Source: Stercorarius parasiticus (taxonomy: Eukaryota; Chordata; Aves; Charadriiformes; Stercorariidae). Taken from it: 64,000 nt of DNA. The notes beneath the pieces are model-generated. The model was given only the letters and a program-made list of their open reading frames with translations, made no database searches and was not told the origin of the DNA. Positions 12,138 to 26,554 of the stretch are shown in pieces. Numbering within the stretch: the stretch's first letter is position 1; each line of letters starts with the position of its first letter. The DNA lies in NCBI GenBank assembly GCA_013396915.1, contig VWZL01000203.1, positions 1,628,886-1,692,885 of the forward strand, in the 5' to 3' direction. Both the position numbers and the translations under genes were made by a program.

Positions 12138-12783
12138 GTGGTTTTGGTTCCAAATCTGAATAGGATAGGAATTGTTAGTGCTTATGCCTGGTAATAGGGT
12201 CTTGTGACTGCCTATTTTCTAGTTACAGTTTTATAATTTTTATTGGGTAGCTAGTAGAGGATAAATCCTGCTGTCACATTGCATGGCTTACTTAAAACCC
12301 TGAAAGATTTCATTTGGAATAGTGCCTGCTTCTTTGAGGGTAGATGCTGTCTTATAGTAATTACATACTGCTGAATAATAATGTGGAATTAGTCTTAGGG
12401 TTGAAAGAGCTGATTTTATGGATAAAAATAACTGCATATTTACTCTTCAGTAATGTGGTCAGTAATGACCGTGTAATTATCTGGCCAGTCCTGGGGTGAG
12501 ACAGTTCACTTGCCCACCCATAACAAAATTCATGATAGGCAGCATAGGAAGCAGATATCGCTTGCATAGTCATCACCTGGATTCACCCTGCAGTCAGCCA
12601 TGGGAAGGATGACGTTGTCTATCTCTGAAGAGAAGAGATGCAGGGGAAACCTGTGCTACAGTAGGCTCCTGGGAAGCTTTCTGATGCCCTCACGCTCTCA
12701 CACTGCAGTCCTTTCTGTTTCTCACCTGTGTCCAAGGCTCTCTCTTGCATCCTGCCCATTTGTCTTTGCACCGTTATTTCTCG

Positions 12784-12798
12784 TTTTTTTTTTTTTTT
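12784..12798. repeat. Poly(T) tract, 15 T
   Basis: An uninterrupted run of T within otherwise unique intronic sequence. Confidence 0.85.
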
Positions 12799-15700
12799 AC
12801 AGCTCTCACATGCTTTTCCAGCTTGAGCTGTAAGGTATGTCTTTGAAGAATAAACTAAACGTACATATAGGCTGCCTCAGAGGGCCAATTGTGGCTGTGA
12901 GAAGTTGCAGCCCTGCTTCAGGTTTGGGAATATCTTCTTACATACGTTCGCTGACCTTCTTCCCACACGTGCAAGACATAGGTAAACTTGTTTTCTTTCT
13001 GTCTCTCCTTTGTCCGGACCCTGCTGTCAAGGAGGACTGAGGAATGGGCACATCATTAATTTGTAACCATCATTCTCCCACCGAGGAAAGGAGCAGGTTT
13101 ACAAAGAGCTATATTTTTGTACAGGATCTCCCAGGCTTTTTTGCCAAGATATTGTGTTCTAGTCTCCAAGGCCCTCACTTGTGGCAGTAGCTACAGGCAC
13201 AATTCAGGCTATAATTTCCAACGTGGCCATTTTGCCTCAATTTAACCTACATTACCCCACCCTGAAACTCAGCATCACCGTCCTTGGTACTTAGTATACG
13301 CCATATTTCTTCTCAATCACACAGGTGTTCATACGCTTACCAGTTTTTGGCACTCATGGTTCAAGTGCAGTCATGGCACAATAAAAGATGAGACACCCTC
13401 ATGCTTCATCAGTTGCCCCTCCAGTGCCCAAGCAGTGGATGGCAGACAGTCAACCGTGCTTAAGCTTGTTCTCTTACTGCTGTACGCATGACGGGATAAT
13501 ACGCAGTGTCTCATAATGATTCCAATAATTGGTACTATGAATCCACTCAAACTTCAGCAAACACACGATGCAAGAAACCCATTTCACAAAAAAGTCACAT
13601 TGCAATTATTTACACATCATCACACAGCTGAAATGACAGTTACACAGATGTCTTATAATAATTAAAAGAAATTATAAAGGTTAATTATTAATCCCCCAGT
13701 AGCACACACCAAACACAAAACAGAATCAATCCCTTCAGTAATTATTTTTTTAACTCTTTAAATAGGTCTTGCTCCACCTCCCTGTGAAAAGAATGAAAAC
13801 TAGGGCCCTATGTTTCAGGCTCTGCCCAGAGGCGGATGATTCCTCTCCTGGGTAAGGTGGTTTGGTTTCTCCTTTATAGAATATGCAAGATGACTCAGAA
13901 AGAAGGATCTGTAGAAATGCAAAATGTTATGAATGCTGAACTGTGTATAGCGTGTTCTTTATGGCAAGGTTTTCTGCATGGTCTGATGTTAGTAATTATA
14001 TACCATTATCACTATTTCATAGGAGAGGAAAGGACTGAAGCATCTGTGTTTGCTGAACTCTGCAAACAAGATGAAAGCGAGATACTTTTAGAAAGGATGG
14101 CTTGAGAAGAGTAATCTTACCTTCAATAGTAAATAAAAGGCTACTGAATAAAATGTTTTAGATTAGCAAGTATGTGATTGATGCAAATCTGTGGCATACT
14201 TAGCAAAGAACTATAAATATCCCTTACATTATTATCAATTGGTAGTTTACTAACAGGCAATTGGCTTTTTGAATCTTAATTATAATTGTGTTCTGCAGCT
14301 TTAATTTAGTGTATTACCCTACCAGCTGAAATCATAAACAAAAAGCAGTTTAAAAGGGTGAGAAATAGATACAGTTAATTAGTAATAAGCCCTTTCATAG
14401 CTTCTCCCTCATCTACATTCCCACCCTCTGAATATCTATTCAAAAATGTGAATGCACACTTACGAGAGCAGTGTCTCCTTTAAGCGTCCCAATTCTCTAA
14501 CCGCATTTTTTCCGGATGCTGTTAAATATCACAGTGCTTTGGGGAGACGGTTAACTCTAAGCATCAGTGTGAAAAGTGTTTGCAAAAAAAAATGGGAGGA
14601 GGGACAGAAGTTAATTACAGAAAATAGGGACTGCAACACCGAGAAGAGGCTGTGAAGCAGGAGATCTAAATGGCTAAGTAAACCCTCATGGCGAAACCAT
14701 CTGGGGATGGCTTGAAAACATATCGTCTGCCTGTGTGTGATTGCACGTGTGCATGAAAAAGACACAGCAAGTGCAATATGTGCTTTTACCAGCAGGTGGA
14801 CAAATCAGTAACAACCATACTAGCATGAAAACATCATGGCTGCTGTCATTCCAGCTATTGAACGTATTTTAAAGTATTAATGTAAATATTGGTTGCCTGT
14901 AGAGGAAACTTCTAGCCTTTGTGATTGGTATTTCAAGCTTCTGAGCCTTGGGTTTCTCTACAAAGTACTCCTGAAGTGACCAGTTCATGACGCAGCAAAT
15001 ATGGTACAAACCCACAGGACATCGGAGGGAACAGAGGTGGGTAGGGGTCCATAAGGAGAACATCTGGGGTTTTAATAGGGCAGCTGGTTTTCCTTTTTCT
15101 CTCCAGACAGACAAAGCACCTGGGCCACAAATGAGGTAAGAATTCATGAGTCTGCATAATTATAATAGTATCTTCTAAAATCTAGATTCTCCCACAAAGT
15201 CATGGTAATTGCTAGTCGCCAAGGGGATGGATGTATAATAAAAAATGTTTTGATTTCAGTTCTGATAATTTTCATATAAGACAGAAAATAAAGTGTCAAG
15301 TTTAGGGTCTGTTTTTGCTGACCAGTTTGCTAACCTTGTTCCAAAATCTCTTGTGACCTGCAACATCAAGCATTTCATGGGCTACTGCTGGTAGCCTTGT
15401 GATAAGCTCACCATTCTGATTTACATTTTAAAGGTATCTATCAGCCAGATAAAGTAGATTTCTCACAGCAAGTCAGTAAATCTAGCAGAGTTCCTGTCTC
15501 AGCCCAAGATGAAAAATAGCCCCTTTAGTCCTCTTATAACATGGATTGGTATGAATTAATATGTGCAAGAGTCATAAACCTTGGTGTTTTGTATTCAAAT
15601 TTTCCTCATAAAGATACAACTTCTGAGATTTGGCATCTCATTTCAGGAATGTCTCTGAGGCATTTTTTAATTCTATATTCATTGAGCTTTGCATATAAAT

Positions 15701-16462
15701 TCCAATAACCTTTGCATACCACAGCACCAAGTACAAGGTAACTGTCAGACAAATAAGCTACAGCTGGAGCATATGGGCTGGGGGGGAAAAAAAATAAAGA
15801 CAAAAAAAAAAGAGAGGCAGTAGTGGCTCTGATTCTACTGTCTCCAAGTGCTCTGGGACCCAGCTTCCAGGGACTGTATAGGTGAGTTAATGTACTTTTC
15901 TTCAGCTTTGTAGGTGCTGTGGAGGAACTGGACTTTCTTTTCTGGGAGCTGCCCTTTTCCTTTTTCTTAACCTTCTCTTATCTCCGTTTTCAGTGAACCT
16001 CTATGACTAGGAAATCTACCCCCCAGCTACAAATCTTGAAGGACTGCAGCAATGGGTATCGTGCCTATTCTCTGAAGCAGTTTAATCTACAATATGCAAA
16101 AGGGGATGGGACCCTGTCAGGACAAAAATTACTCCTTAATCCCTTGCATTGCCAAAAGCTGTGTGGGAAAGGTAGGTTTCCTGTACTCCCTGGCCCCTGC
16201 AGGTAGTTTTTGCCTGACTCACCAAGGGATGACTGTGGCAGTGAGGAACGTGAATGTCTGCGTCTGAATCTGTCCTCGGTGCTGTGGGTGGGATGTTAAG
16301 TCACTGCTAGTTTTGTGAGCATCTGTGAGACCGTTCAGGTGTTTAAAGTCAGTTACGTACCTATGTGCTTACAGGTTCAAACTCAGGATAACTAACACTA
16401 CTTTTGTTTAGCTTTTGTCTTTTGTGTCTGGCTAGGTTGCTGCACTCCTTGGGGGCAAAGCA

Positions 16463-16972
16463 TGGTATCACCAGCTTTGGAGTCCCCAACATGAGAAGGA
16501 CATGGTCCTGTTGGAGCAGGTCCAGAGGAGGGCCATGAAGATGATCAGAGGGCTGGAGCACCTCTCCTACAAAGACAGGCTGAGAGAGTTGGGGTTGTTC
16601 AGCCTGGAGAGGAGAAGGCTCCAGGGGGACATTATAGCAGCCTTCCAGTACCTAAAGGGGGCCTATGTAAAGATGGGGAGGAACTTTTTATGAGGGAGCG
16701 TAGTGATAGGATTGGGGGTAACAGTTTTAAACTGAAAGAGGGGAGATTTAGATTAGATATTAAGAAGAAATTCTTTACTGTGAGGGTGGTGAGACACTGG
16801 AACAGGTTGCCCAGAGAAGCTGTGGATGCCTCATCCCTGGAAGTGTTCAAAGCCAGGCTGGATGGGGCTTTGAGCAGCCTGGTCTAGTGGGAGGTGTCCC
16901 TGCCCATGGCAGGGGGGTTGGAACTAGGTGATCTTTAAGGTCCCTTCCAACCCTAATCATTCGATGACTCAT
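16463..16972 (+). mobile_element. CR1 LINE 3' end, forward orientation, about 510 bp
   Basis: It encodes the C-terminal end of CR1 ORF2 in two plus-strand frames (16502-16693 and 16690-16887), separated by a frameshift near 16680. This is followed by a short 3' UTR with the GGTCCCTTCCAACC signature. It closely resembles the copy at about 27.9 kb in the same orientation, suggesting the same CR1 subfamily. The 3' octamer repeats are degraded. Confidence 0.94.
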
Positions 16973-18364
16973 CAGGTGTGCATATATACAGTGCAACTTA
17001 GATTTTTGGCTGGGCCTTTTTAGGAGCCAGTTTTATTGAAAAGAATTAATAGCTTGCTTGCTTTCTCCAGCCACCTTACAATTTATAAATCACCAAGGGG
17101 GAACACTCATTTCTTCAGGTATTTGTGAGTGTCTCTACTAAGCTCCACCCATATTAATTTCACTGGTACTGCTTCCACAGTAACAGAAAAAAAGGAACTG
17201 TGGGTGAATTGTAACAAATTTATTGCCCCTTGTAAAACTTGAATATTCTTGAGTATTGCAGCTGTAGCAAGGTTGCAACCAAAAATATTTTACTACTCCA
17301 GTACTATCATGAGGTTAATTTCTGCAGTTTGCTTCATTTGAGTGCTGTTCCCTTGTATTCACCTTTCCAAGCAGTTCAGGGTCCGTCCTACGTGCTCTGT
17401 GCTCCCCAGCCCTGGAAGCAGTCCTAGTTTGGTAGTATTTAGGAAGGGCTATGCTAAAGAGATGTATGCCTCCAAATGAAATTAACTCGTACAATGATCT
17501 TAAATGTAAGAACATTTCTGTTATGGTTGCAGTCTTTAAAGAACTGGTTGTAACTGGATCCAGAACAGAGGTAAGGATAATCCATAAAAGGCAATTTTTA
17601 AGAAGGCTCACTCTGTGAAGGCTGATTTAATCCATCCAACAAATCACCAAGGAAATAACCCAGTATTTTCTGAGGCACTGCTGTATCACACAGGAAGATA
17701 CTGGTCTTTTTCAGTCTTTCATTGGCAAAACTTGTGTCTATTTGTGTGCATTTTTTGGGAAGCACAGGAGCCTCACAGCTTTAATGCAGATAAATATTTT
17801 CATCCTTTCATGTCTCCTAGTTTACTAAGGCATCTCGTTTCTCCCATTTGAAGTGGTACTTTCCATACACCCTAAAAGAAAAAATCCATATGTGTTCCAG
17901 CACAGTTAGCCCCTGCAATTAGTCACCTCTTCACATTTCAGGCTACTTAGGCCAAAAAAAAGAACCTTGGACACTTCTATAAAGGTTTAACATCTGTAAC
18001 ACTTGATAAACAATAGTTTATCAGACAAATTTCAGAGTCAGTCAAAAATATCAACACCTTGTTTCTGTTTGCCATAGTTAAACAACTAGCAAGTGCTGCT
18101 TAGGTGAGCTCTTGAAATACATGGTACGAATTCCCTTCCTAGAATCACTTTCGTACAGTATGTAGACATCACCTGGAAAGGGCATTTTGAGCTCTAACGG
18201 AAGAGTGTATGCGCTCATATATGTGTGTACATGAGGATTTTCATTTTTCACAGTGTTTTTCATCCAGGAGAAACATATGTTTGTAGCTTCTCTGTCAAAG
18301 ATACGGACCCCTGAGTTCTGGAGACTGTGTGCGTCTAGTAGCCTTAGTGACCCTAGAGCACTTG

Positions 18365-18376
18365 CATCCTAGGATG
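18365..18376. repeat. 12-bp perfect palindrome with a nearby partial repeat
   Basis: CATCCTAGGATG is its own reverse complement, and ACATCCTAG recurs a few bases downstream. It is short enough to be chance. Confidence 0.6.
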
Positions 18377-20317
18377 TGCTTACATCCTAGTTCCTAGGAA
18401 ATGCAGCAAGATACCTTAAATCAAGAGGGAGGAAACCTTGTTAGATCCCACTTCACACTTTGCTGAAATGATGACATCATTATAAGCCATTTGGTTTTAA
18501 GAAATGTGCAAAATTAGTCAAGCTTTTGAGATTCATTTTGTGTGAAAATAAACTCAGTGAACACATTCTGTATAATTCTGAGCATCTGCCTGTCTGGCAC
18601 TTCCCCACAATACATTTGGGACATTTTCATCACTTCAGATAAAATCTGAAGTGCAGAAGCCTCAGAAATATTTACTACTCACACATTTCAAGAATATAGA
18701 GTAACTTTTAATGAAAGAAGAGGAGAGTGACTTCATTAGCTTTATTAGACTTCTGCAAAGGAAATAATGCGTTGTGAGTCCACCTCTTGTTGGGCATCAA
18801 AGAATCCACGTGGAAGAGAGACATTATTAATATCCTGGCTGCTGAAAAGGCTTTAACCTGAGTTCAGCTTTTTTAGACAAGAGGCAGTCCACTCTGCTCT
18901 TAAGGTGGTCTGAGCTGTACAGGTTCTCTAGTGTCTAATAAGCAGTAAGCTCACTCTGCAGTCCCAATATAATTCATGAGTAGGTCCATCAGGGACACAC
19001 ATCCTTTGGAAACGAGGCTTTCTACAAGTTTCCACAGAAGATTGCTTGACAGACAGCTCAGAGATGTAAATGCTGAAGGGTATGCAGACCTGGAAAACTT
19101 CCAGTTCACTTCAATGGGCCTTAAGGTCCATGTTCCTGAAATGTTTTTTAAAGAACTGGCACTAGATAGTAACACCATTCTGTGAAAATAGCTACACTGC
19201 TGTTGTAACGGGGGCTGCTGTTTCTGCAAACACACTGTGCAAATATGAGTATTATTTAGCAATCTGGTTAATAAAATAAGAGAGTTTCCACCCAAAATGT
19301 ACAGGGGCCACAACTTCATTGTAACTAATCTCCAGACCTTGTCTGATCTGGCATCATGCCGCTTGAAACTTGGACTGAAAAGCCTTCATGCACACACAGA
19401 GAACAGAGTAAAAGAAACATGGGCTTAAAATTCCATTTAGCAATTAGCCTAAATCTTTTGTGCTACAGAAGGCAGAAATTTTTGCTCTGGAATGATGTTT
19501 ACCTTCAGTGCTAAGGTCAGTTTCATCTGTATCTGTCCTGAAGCTTATGGTTCAATTTTTAATTCCTGAATGCTGACGTTCGTAACTAAATTAATTCAGT
19601 CCTGTAGTATAAATCCAATAGGCGTGTTTGATTTACTAATTCATTAAAAATCATGCTACTTTAGGCAAATACCTACACAAAACACATCATTTCAAAATTA
19701 AAACATTGCACCTTGGAAACACTAGAAACAAATATTTTGAATGCTTCATTTAATACCTTTCCTAAAGTGGTCTTATGAAACCTGAACAATCATCTCACAA
19801 ATAGGTTTTGTCAACATGGACTGACACGTATCAGTGGGTAAAACTTCTGGCCAAATAGGAAAAATTATCTAGCTCTAGCCAGAACTTGTGAGTGTCACAT
19901 TATAACCTTAATAATCTTAGCCAGATTTTGTTGACAAGTGTGATTTCGCCTGTGAAAATAGCTGCACTTTCATTATTCTACCTTCACTGACTAGAAATCA
20001 CAAGCTTGAACTGCCTGATTTGCTGGGACAAAAAACTGCTTAGCTACCTGCATCTTTTTTTTTTTAATATGCACAAAATTTAAACATGCAGACAGTTATG
20101 TGTAAACACACAAGAGCAAACTGAAGAGAAAGAGGCCATTTAGAAAATCCAAGTGTAGACTTAGGTAACACCACGTGATACATGCGTATGCATCTGTATT
20201 TACTTCAGCGCATGCAATGTCACTTTTCTTCAGGGGCAAGACACTGTCCCTGAATTGCCTTAGCCAACTGATGAGAAACTACAGGTGGGGTGTAAAGAAG
20301 CCTTGAAGCAGCTGAGC

Positions 20318-20332
20318 AGCCACCTGGTGGCT
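20318..20332 (-). promoter_or_regulatory. Candidate CTCF-type site in a near-perfect palindrome
   Basis: The minus strand reads AGCCACCAGGTGGCT, which fits the CTCF core consensus CCASYAGRKGGC at every position. The sequence is an inverted repeat with 7-bp arms around one central base, so the plus strand is also close, with one mismatch. It also contains an E-box (CAGGTG/CACCTG), so a bHLH or ZEB/SNAI-type factor is an alternative reader. No binding evidence can be had from sequence alone. Confidence 0.4.
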
Positions 20333-21361
20333 CCTGCCCAGGGGAAGAATTAATCCGTTCCCCAGGCAAGGGGATGTGTTGCACCAACAACAGGTCTATT
20401 TGACCTGTTTCTTAGAGCTTTCCAGTGCAGCCACTTCTGTGGAGGACGGTGATTTCCCAGTGAGAGGGACACAGGAAATGCAGAACGGCATTTTCAACAG
20501 CACTAATTAGAAATGGCTTGGGCTGGTTTGGTTTTTGCCCCCAGACCATTTGCAAGTCCATTCATTTTTGTTTGTTCATTTGACGTCCCCCAACATTTAT
20601 CTTTGCCTCCTATTTTAATGCTGTTTGCCAGTCTCCATCGGATTTCATCTACAAACTCATGAGTCAGCTAAGCTGAGACCCTTTGCTATTTTTAGCCATC
20701 CAGTTCATTTATTTATCTGTTTCTTTACAGCAATCCTGCATTTTGCTTTATCAGCACAATAGAGGACTTACCAGTTATTCCATCTCTTACTCATTTTGAA
20801 CACATAGGGAAGCTGCACAGGTACTAAGGAGCAGCTCTCTCTGAGATATTGCCTATGGTGTGAAACATGAATGTCCATCAACAGACCCTATTGCTTTCTG
20901 CAAATACAATTGAAGGCCTGTTCTCCTCATCTGAATCCAAATTCCCCTCGTCTCTGAGCCATAACAGCAACTCCTCAACTTTATCCCTAGCTTACCTTAA
21001 TTCTTATAAAAGCCTTTATATATTCTTATTTCCTTCCACATCAAAGGAAAAGGGGGATAATTAAAATTGGGATTCTCTTCTTTATCTGGGCTTGTTACCT
21101 TTTTTTTTGTTGACCCTTCATTTAGCCCTAGAGACAAACTCTGTCCAATATCCCTAGGAAGTATTCTTTATTTGCAATACAGACTGCAGTTTTCCTTTCA
21201 TGTATAACCTACACTCAAAGAGGCACTGGTAGGAAAAACAAGGCATACATACAAAAAGATCTTCTTCTGATACTTCTCATAAATTTAATTGGGCACAGAA
21301 AGTCACATGCAAAGATTTGGAGATGCTATGAAACATGGGCAAAACAAACTGAATCCACACT

Positions 21362-21374
21362 AAAAAAAAAAAAA
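21362..21374. repeat. Poly(A) tract, 13 A
   Basis: A homopolymer run in unique sequence with no adjoining retrocopy seen. Confidence 0.8.
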
Positions 21375-24300
21375 TAAAATTTTGCTGAATGCCCTAAATT
21401 AGGATTCCTAAGCATGTTAGCATGGACATTGGGTAGCAGAGGTCCCCTGTTGCAGGGAATACAACCCCAGTGGTTTGTCGTTGTGGTTGGCTTACGGTTT
21501 GGTAAGAAACCAACAGACATCTGAGAAGGAAACGTGATCCCTGCTATGCTGTTGCACGACACAACAGAGTCTGCGTAGCCTCCAGGATCTTTCTTCAGCC
21601 CGGTAAACTTTTTACTGTAATTTCTTGTTTTTCACATATATCTTTTCTTTCTAGTCACTTTCAATTTCCGATTCCCATGCAGGAGAATAATTCACTGTTT
21701 CTCTGGAGGACTTAACGCTGCCATTATTTCTACTGTGTGAATATTGGTTTTTTTAAAGTTGTAGACCATGTCACATCTGGTTATACAGTTATATATTTCC
21801 AAACTGCTGTGCCACTGTACAGAAAAGAGAAAGGAAGCATGGACTTTTGCTAGCAATACCTGTTCTTTCATATCAGGTTCTTAATGCACTTCATAGGAGA
21901 CTAGCACTACCACTACCACTATGACCTCTTTTTTACAGGTGAGTAAGAAGAGGCACAATCTGGCTCAAATATCTTGCCCAAGGTTACTCACCAAGTCCCT
22001 CCTGGAAACCCCGGCTCTCTTTGCCCTCATACCTTCTTTTGCATATTGATGTCTCCACACATAAGACGTGTCACTGTACAATATGTTAATGCAAATCTAG
22101 TGTCGTGGATAGTGTTTGCATAACTATATTGAAAGAAGAGACTGTGAGCCTGCGTCTCTGGGGAATAAATCTGGCCTTAATGCTAACTCCTGGGTTACTA
22201 TACCAGTGTCTTGATAAATAGCCTCGGATAAGTTTCATTTAATTTTTCCTTGTCCCCTTAAAGACAAAGATTAATATACCCATTGACTTCTACAGATCAG
22301 TTGTTTGCAAGGTACCTGGAGACTGTGCGTGTGTGTAAAGACCGTTTATGGGGAATTCTGTTGTCATGGCACGGAAAGGGAGATTGCAGATAAGAGACAG
22401 CTTTTACAGCCCTTTCTCTAGCTCAGTCACTGGTTCATTATCATCCCAAGGCTGGCAGTCAACAGCAGTCAGAGGTGGTGGATGTCTGTCCATAGCTGAA
22501 GTGACTCTAGTCCCAGGTGCCCCATCTGCTGCCCTGAGTACCTGCAGCACAGAAGCCCCTGCAAGAAGCTTTGCCCACTTTCCTGACATCTCAGATTCTT
22601 CTACTTCAATGACTTAACCATAGCTCAGACTCTCAGCTTTCACCAGTAGGAAGTTCATGTATAGTGGAGTATGTTTCTAACTCTCCTGGCTGTGGAGAAA
22701 ACTTGACTAGTCCAAATGAGTACACAGGGAAACATCACCGTGAAAGCAAATGGAAGGGAAACAAAAAGCACCCCTAGACTATTACTTTATAAATAACAAT
22801 AGTACAAGGATATCATCACGTTTCAGTCATGCTGACGAGGCTGAAGGTTTTGAATGTGAAACCGTACAAGGTACTGCTATTTTCCTGTCAAACACTGACT
22901 GGTCTGCAGAGAACTTGTCCCAGGAAAGATGGAAAGTCTGCCAGGTGAAACTAGAGGAAGGTGAGTGGAAGGCAAGAGGAAGGTAGCTGCTTTTCTGCTA
23001 CACTTGCTATGTTTATTTATGAGGAAACAAAAGCCTTCAATCCCCAGGGGTCTCCATATAGCACCTTTCACTTGCACTAAGTCAGCAAAACAGAACAAGT
23101 CTCTTAAAATTAAAATGAAGGGAAAACATGCGATAAAATAAAACATATAAGCCCCAAATATTTCAAATATATATTCTGCTTCACTTCGCAGTTTCTGCTC
23201 ACCAACTACTCACAGAATGACAGTCTTATCCGATAAGAACGGCCAGCTGCTATACGCTGCATTTAAATTTATATTGCAAACAACAGGCTCCATTACCCAA
23301 GGATTTTCTCGTTGCATTCCTAATATTGTCTTTCTGTATGCTTTATTGTTCCTCATTTCCTTACATGCTCTTTGCTTTCTAGTGTGTGCCAACACATCCT
23401 GGTATTTGTTTCAAACATTTTGGTTTTTCTACTTAATCTGCCTTTGACTATATTTCCTTTTTTTATGCCTCTAAACACTCTCTGCTTCTCAAACACTGTC
23501 TCTAAAGCTGCTGTCTCATACACTCTTTGCTGGTTTTTTCTCTCTTTCTGCTGCCCCCCCTCTTCCTTCATCCCCTAATCATTTGATCACTGCAGTTCTT
23601 TGATGTGCGAGTCTTCCAGTTCAGGCCCAATTTAATTATGTTTTTCAGAAGACTGACCTCTGTGGTCCCAATTTGTTCAAGACATTTCCTTCATTGATCC
23701 AGGGCCAGATCCCTGTACTGCCTGCTCTAAACTAGATTCCTGATATAAGAAGCAGCCATGTATTAGCTCTCAAGGTCAGTTTGCATATGTCAGCAGTTAA
23801 TTGCACTGATTTATTTCCAGTGGATACAATACGCTCTTCCCTGCCCTTAGGTCTCGATGCATTAACACAAAATCAAGGGGAAACAATTAGAGGTATTCTC
23901 ATACTACAACAGATGCACTTGCTTCACTATTCACAAGCATCTTCAAAGAATAGAATGCGTTTTTCAGTAAATTGCAACACATCCCAAAGGTCTGTAGGAC
24001 ATTTAATTTCTGTTGGGCTATTACGAAAACAACATCCAACACTATCGGACTTTCCCTTCTTACATTCTCCTCTTGTCATTCACTATTCAGGAAATAAGCA
24101 GAAAGAGGTTTCAACCTTTGAGGTGGAAAGGCAAATGTGTGGTTTCACAAAAGAACAACAGTCCTGTAGGACATTCACAAAGTAAAACAATCTGTCTAGA
24201 TGGTACCCAGCTCTGTTTATAAAATACCAGTCTGATATACATGAAAAACTCCCCTGTATAAGCACACAAACAGCTGCATTCTTTAGCAGAGCAGTACAAG

Positions 24301-26554
24301 CTTCATGTCTGCATCAGAAAAAGTTATTGAAAACTAAAATACAATTTTTTATCCCAGGAAGGGAATACTGCAATAATCCAGCCAAGAAAAGAGGAAAAAA
24401 TGTCCATGGTGATTACTACTATTCATTGCTTCCATAGGGTCTGCAGTTAGTGGAGATTCAGAAGCATGCAGAGCTCAGTGACAACTGCACAGTAATGGCA
24501 CTGTGCCACTGAGCTGTGCGTGTTCAGTGAGCACGAGGTGAGGCAAAGGTTTCTCTGAATTAGATTGAGCTAATTAAATACAGCCCTGTGCTTGACAGGA
24601 TCTACAAATGCCGCAATCCACTTTGTCCAGTTCTACCCAAGGATGATGTCAAGTCAAATCTAAGTAGACCAGCACGAGCACGCTATCCCTGCCTGCTGCC
24701 AAAAGCTAACAGCCTGAATAAGATCAGCACAACTGTTACGCTTGACCCTGACCGAAAAGCATCAAGGAAACTGAGCCTCTGGATAAAACCAGAGCTGCTT
24801 CAGGACCACAGCATCCATTCCCCAAAGCAGAAGGCTAAAGCTATGATGGCATATCCGCTACCATGAGAGAAAAGGTGCTGGCCTCTGGGACTTTAAAGTG
24901 AGGGGTGTTGAAATCCAAAGAGATCTTGACAGTCCCTCCTTCCTCACCGTGACCATTACAAGATGTTGCTTTTTGTGTTATTGGAAGGTTTTTTGCTTGG
25001 GTTGAGTTTTTCATTTTAAATATAGGAGAAAAGTACTCTCACCTCCCTTATGCTATCTGTTTACTTATGACACCATGGTGTGAGAAATCATGGAAATTCT
25101 TCCCAGGAGATAGGTGTTCATATAAAAAGAAGAGATTAAAACAATCAGATAATCGTAATTCAGAAATAAATAACAAAATAACTCTTGGATTATCTGTCCT
25201 AATATCTCACAGTTCCCACTGATTTTCCCACGTATGTTTAAATGACCCAAGAAGCACATCTCTTACCTCAACCAAGCAACTCACAGCGTAACACCTTTCA
25301 GTCTCAGAAATATTTTATAACACCCAGCCCAACCCGGCTCCCTGATGAAACTTATCTGCCCAACAAACATCCAACTCATTCTCTCACTTCTGAGTTCACT
25401 CACAGCAAGGTCTTCAACCACACGTGTGTCATTGTAATGACTACTCAAAATGGGAAGAGGGAGCGAAGTGTCCATCCTGCAGGGATAAGTTCCTGCTTGA
25501 TATTTCCCCACTTGTTGCTTCATGGGGGAAGTTCTGTCTGTCTGAATTCTGGAGACTGATCTGTCCCCTCCTTTTTCTGGACTAAGTTCTGCAGTCTCTA
25601 TTCTCAAAATCTGTGGGAGGTTTGACAAAGTAAAATGTGAGCGAGGACTTCAAGACATGGACCTCTGAGCCACAGACTCCTTGAAAAAGGCACCAAAAAA
25701 TGGCAAAAAACCCCTGTCCAGTTATGTTAACATGACGTTAACTGGGAGCTAAGTCACAAGGACATTTCAGTTCTCCCAGTACAGAGCAACTCAGGTTGCA
25801 GGTACCTGCTGACAATAATAATAGAGATGGTGAATACAGTACCTGTGGCAGGGCCTCTGCAGGGTGTCGCTGCCAGGACACCAGTGAGTATTTGACACAT
25901 ATTTGCCCAAAGAAACATCATAAATTTCTGAGTTGGCTGGAGAGCCCTAAATGATCACAACAGTGAAACCTCCTCTGAAGGTTTTTCTTTACTTCATTCA
26001 GATAATCTTGTTTACTTTCTCTCTTTTCAATAGCTTGCTTTTTCTTGAATCTCTGACATGCACTGGAGTATACTCATGCTCCCTTTCCTATTCATCAATA
26101 GTAAGGATGCACTGTGGGCATGCTAGGTGCCAAGGAGTCTCTATTTCCTTGGTAACAGCAAACAGTTACTAAACAAATAAAAGTGAAATGTAATGCAGAC
26201 ATTGAGCTAAGCATTAGAATGCTTGATGTCCTTTGCTGATAATTTAGTCTGTAACCTCTGTTTGGCTACCCCCCTCTATGCTTTATTTTCCCCAACAGCT
26301 TAAGAGGCAAATTATGTTGCTCAGTATACAGCACTGAGACTCAAAAAAATAATGTTCAATTTAAGGGATTAATAACACTTTGGTGATGAAGTATTGGGAC
26401 CTAAAAGAAAGACAGCACAATGGGAAGTGTAAAGTACATGTCAGTGTTCACATGCTTAATTCAGCTGCATGCCACATTTTTGCTGGTGTGCACCACAAGC
26501 ACAGTAAACAGAAGCAGCTGATTGATAGACATAGCAGGTTGTGCATGGAGCAAA

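Larger units (their letters stand above)
11938..16460. other. Noncoding intron, no gene seen
   Basis: Unique AT-rich sequence with two homopolymer runs. Open frames are all under about 95 codons and lack family resemblance. Confidence 0.65.
16973..26554. other. Noncoding intron, no gene seen
   Basis: A 9.6-kb stretch almost free of recognisable transposons. It includes the CTCF-like palindrome at 20318-20332 and a possible conserved block at 20480-20720. None of its open frames resembles a known protein. Confidence 0.65.
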
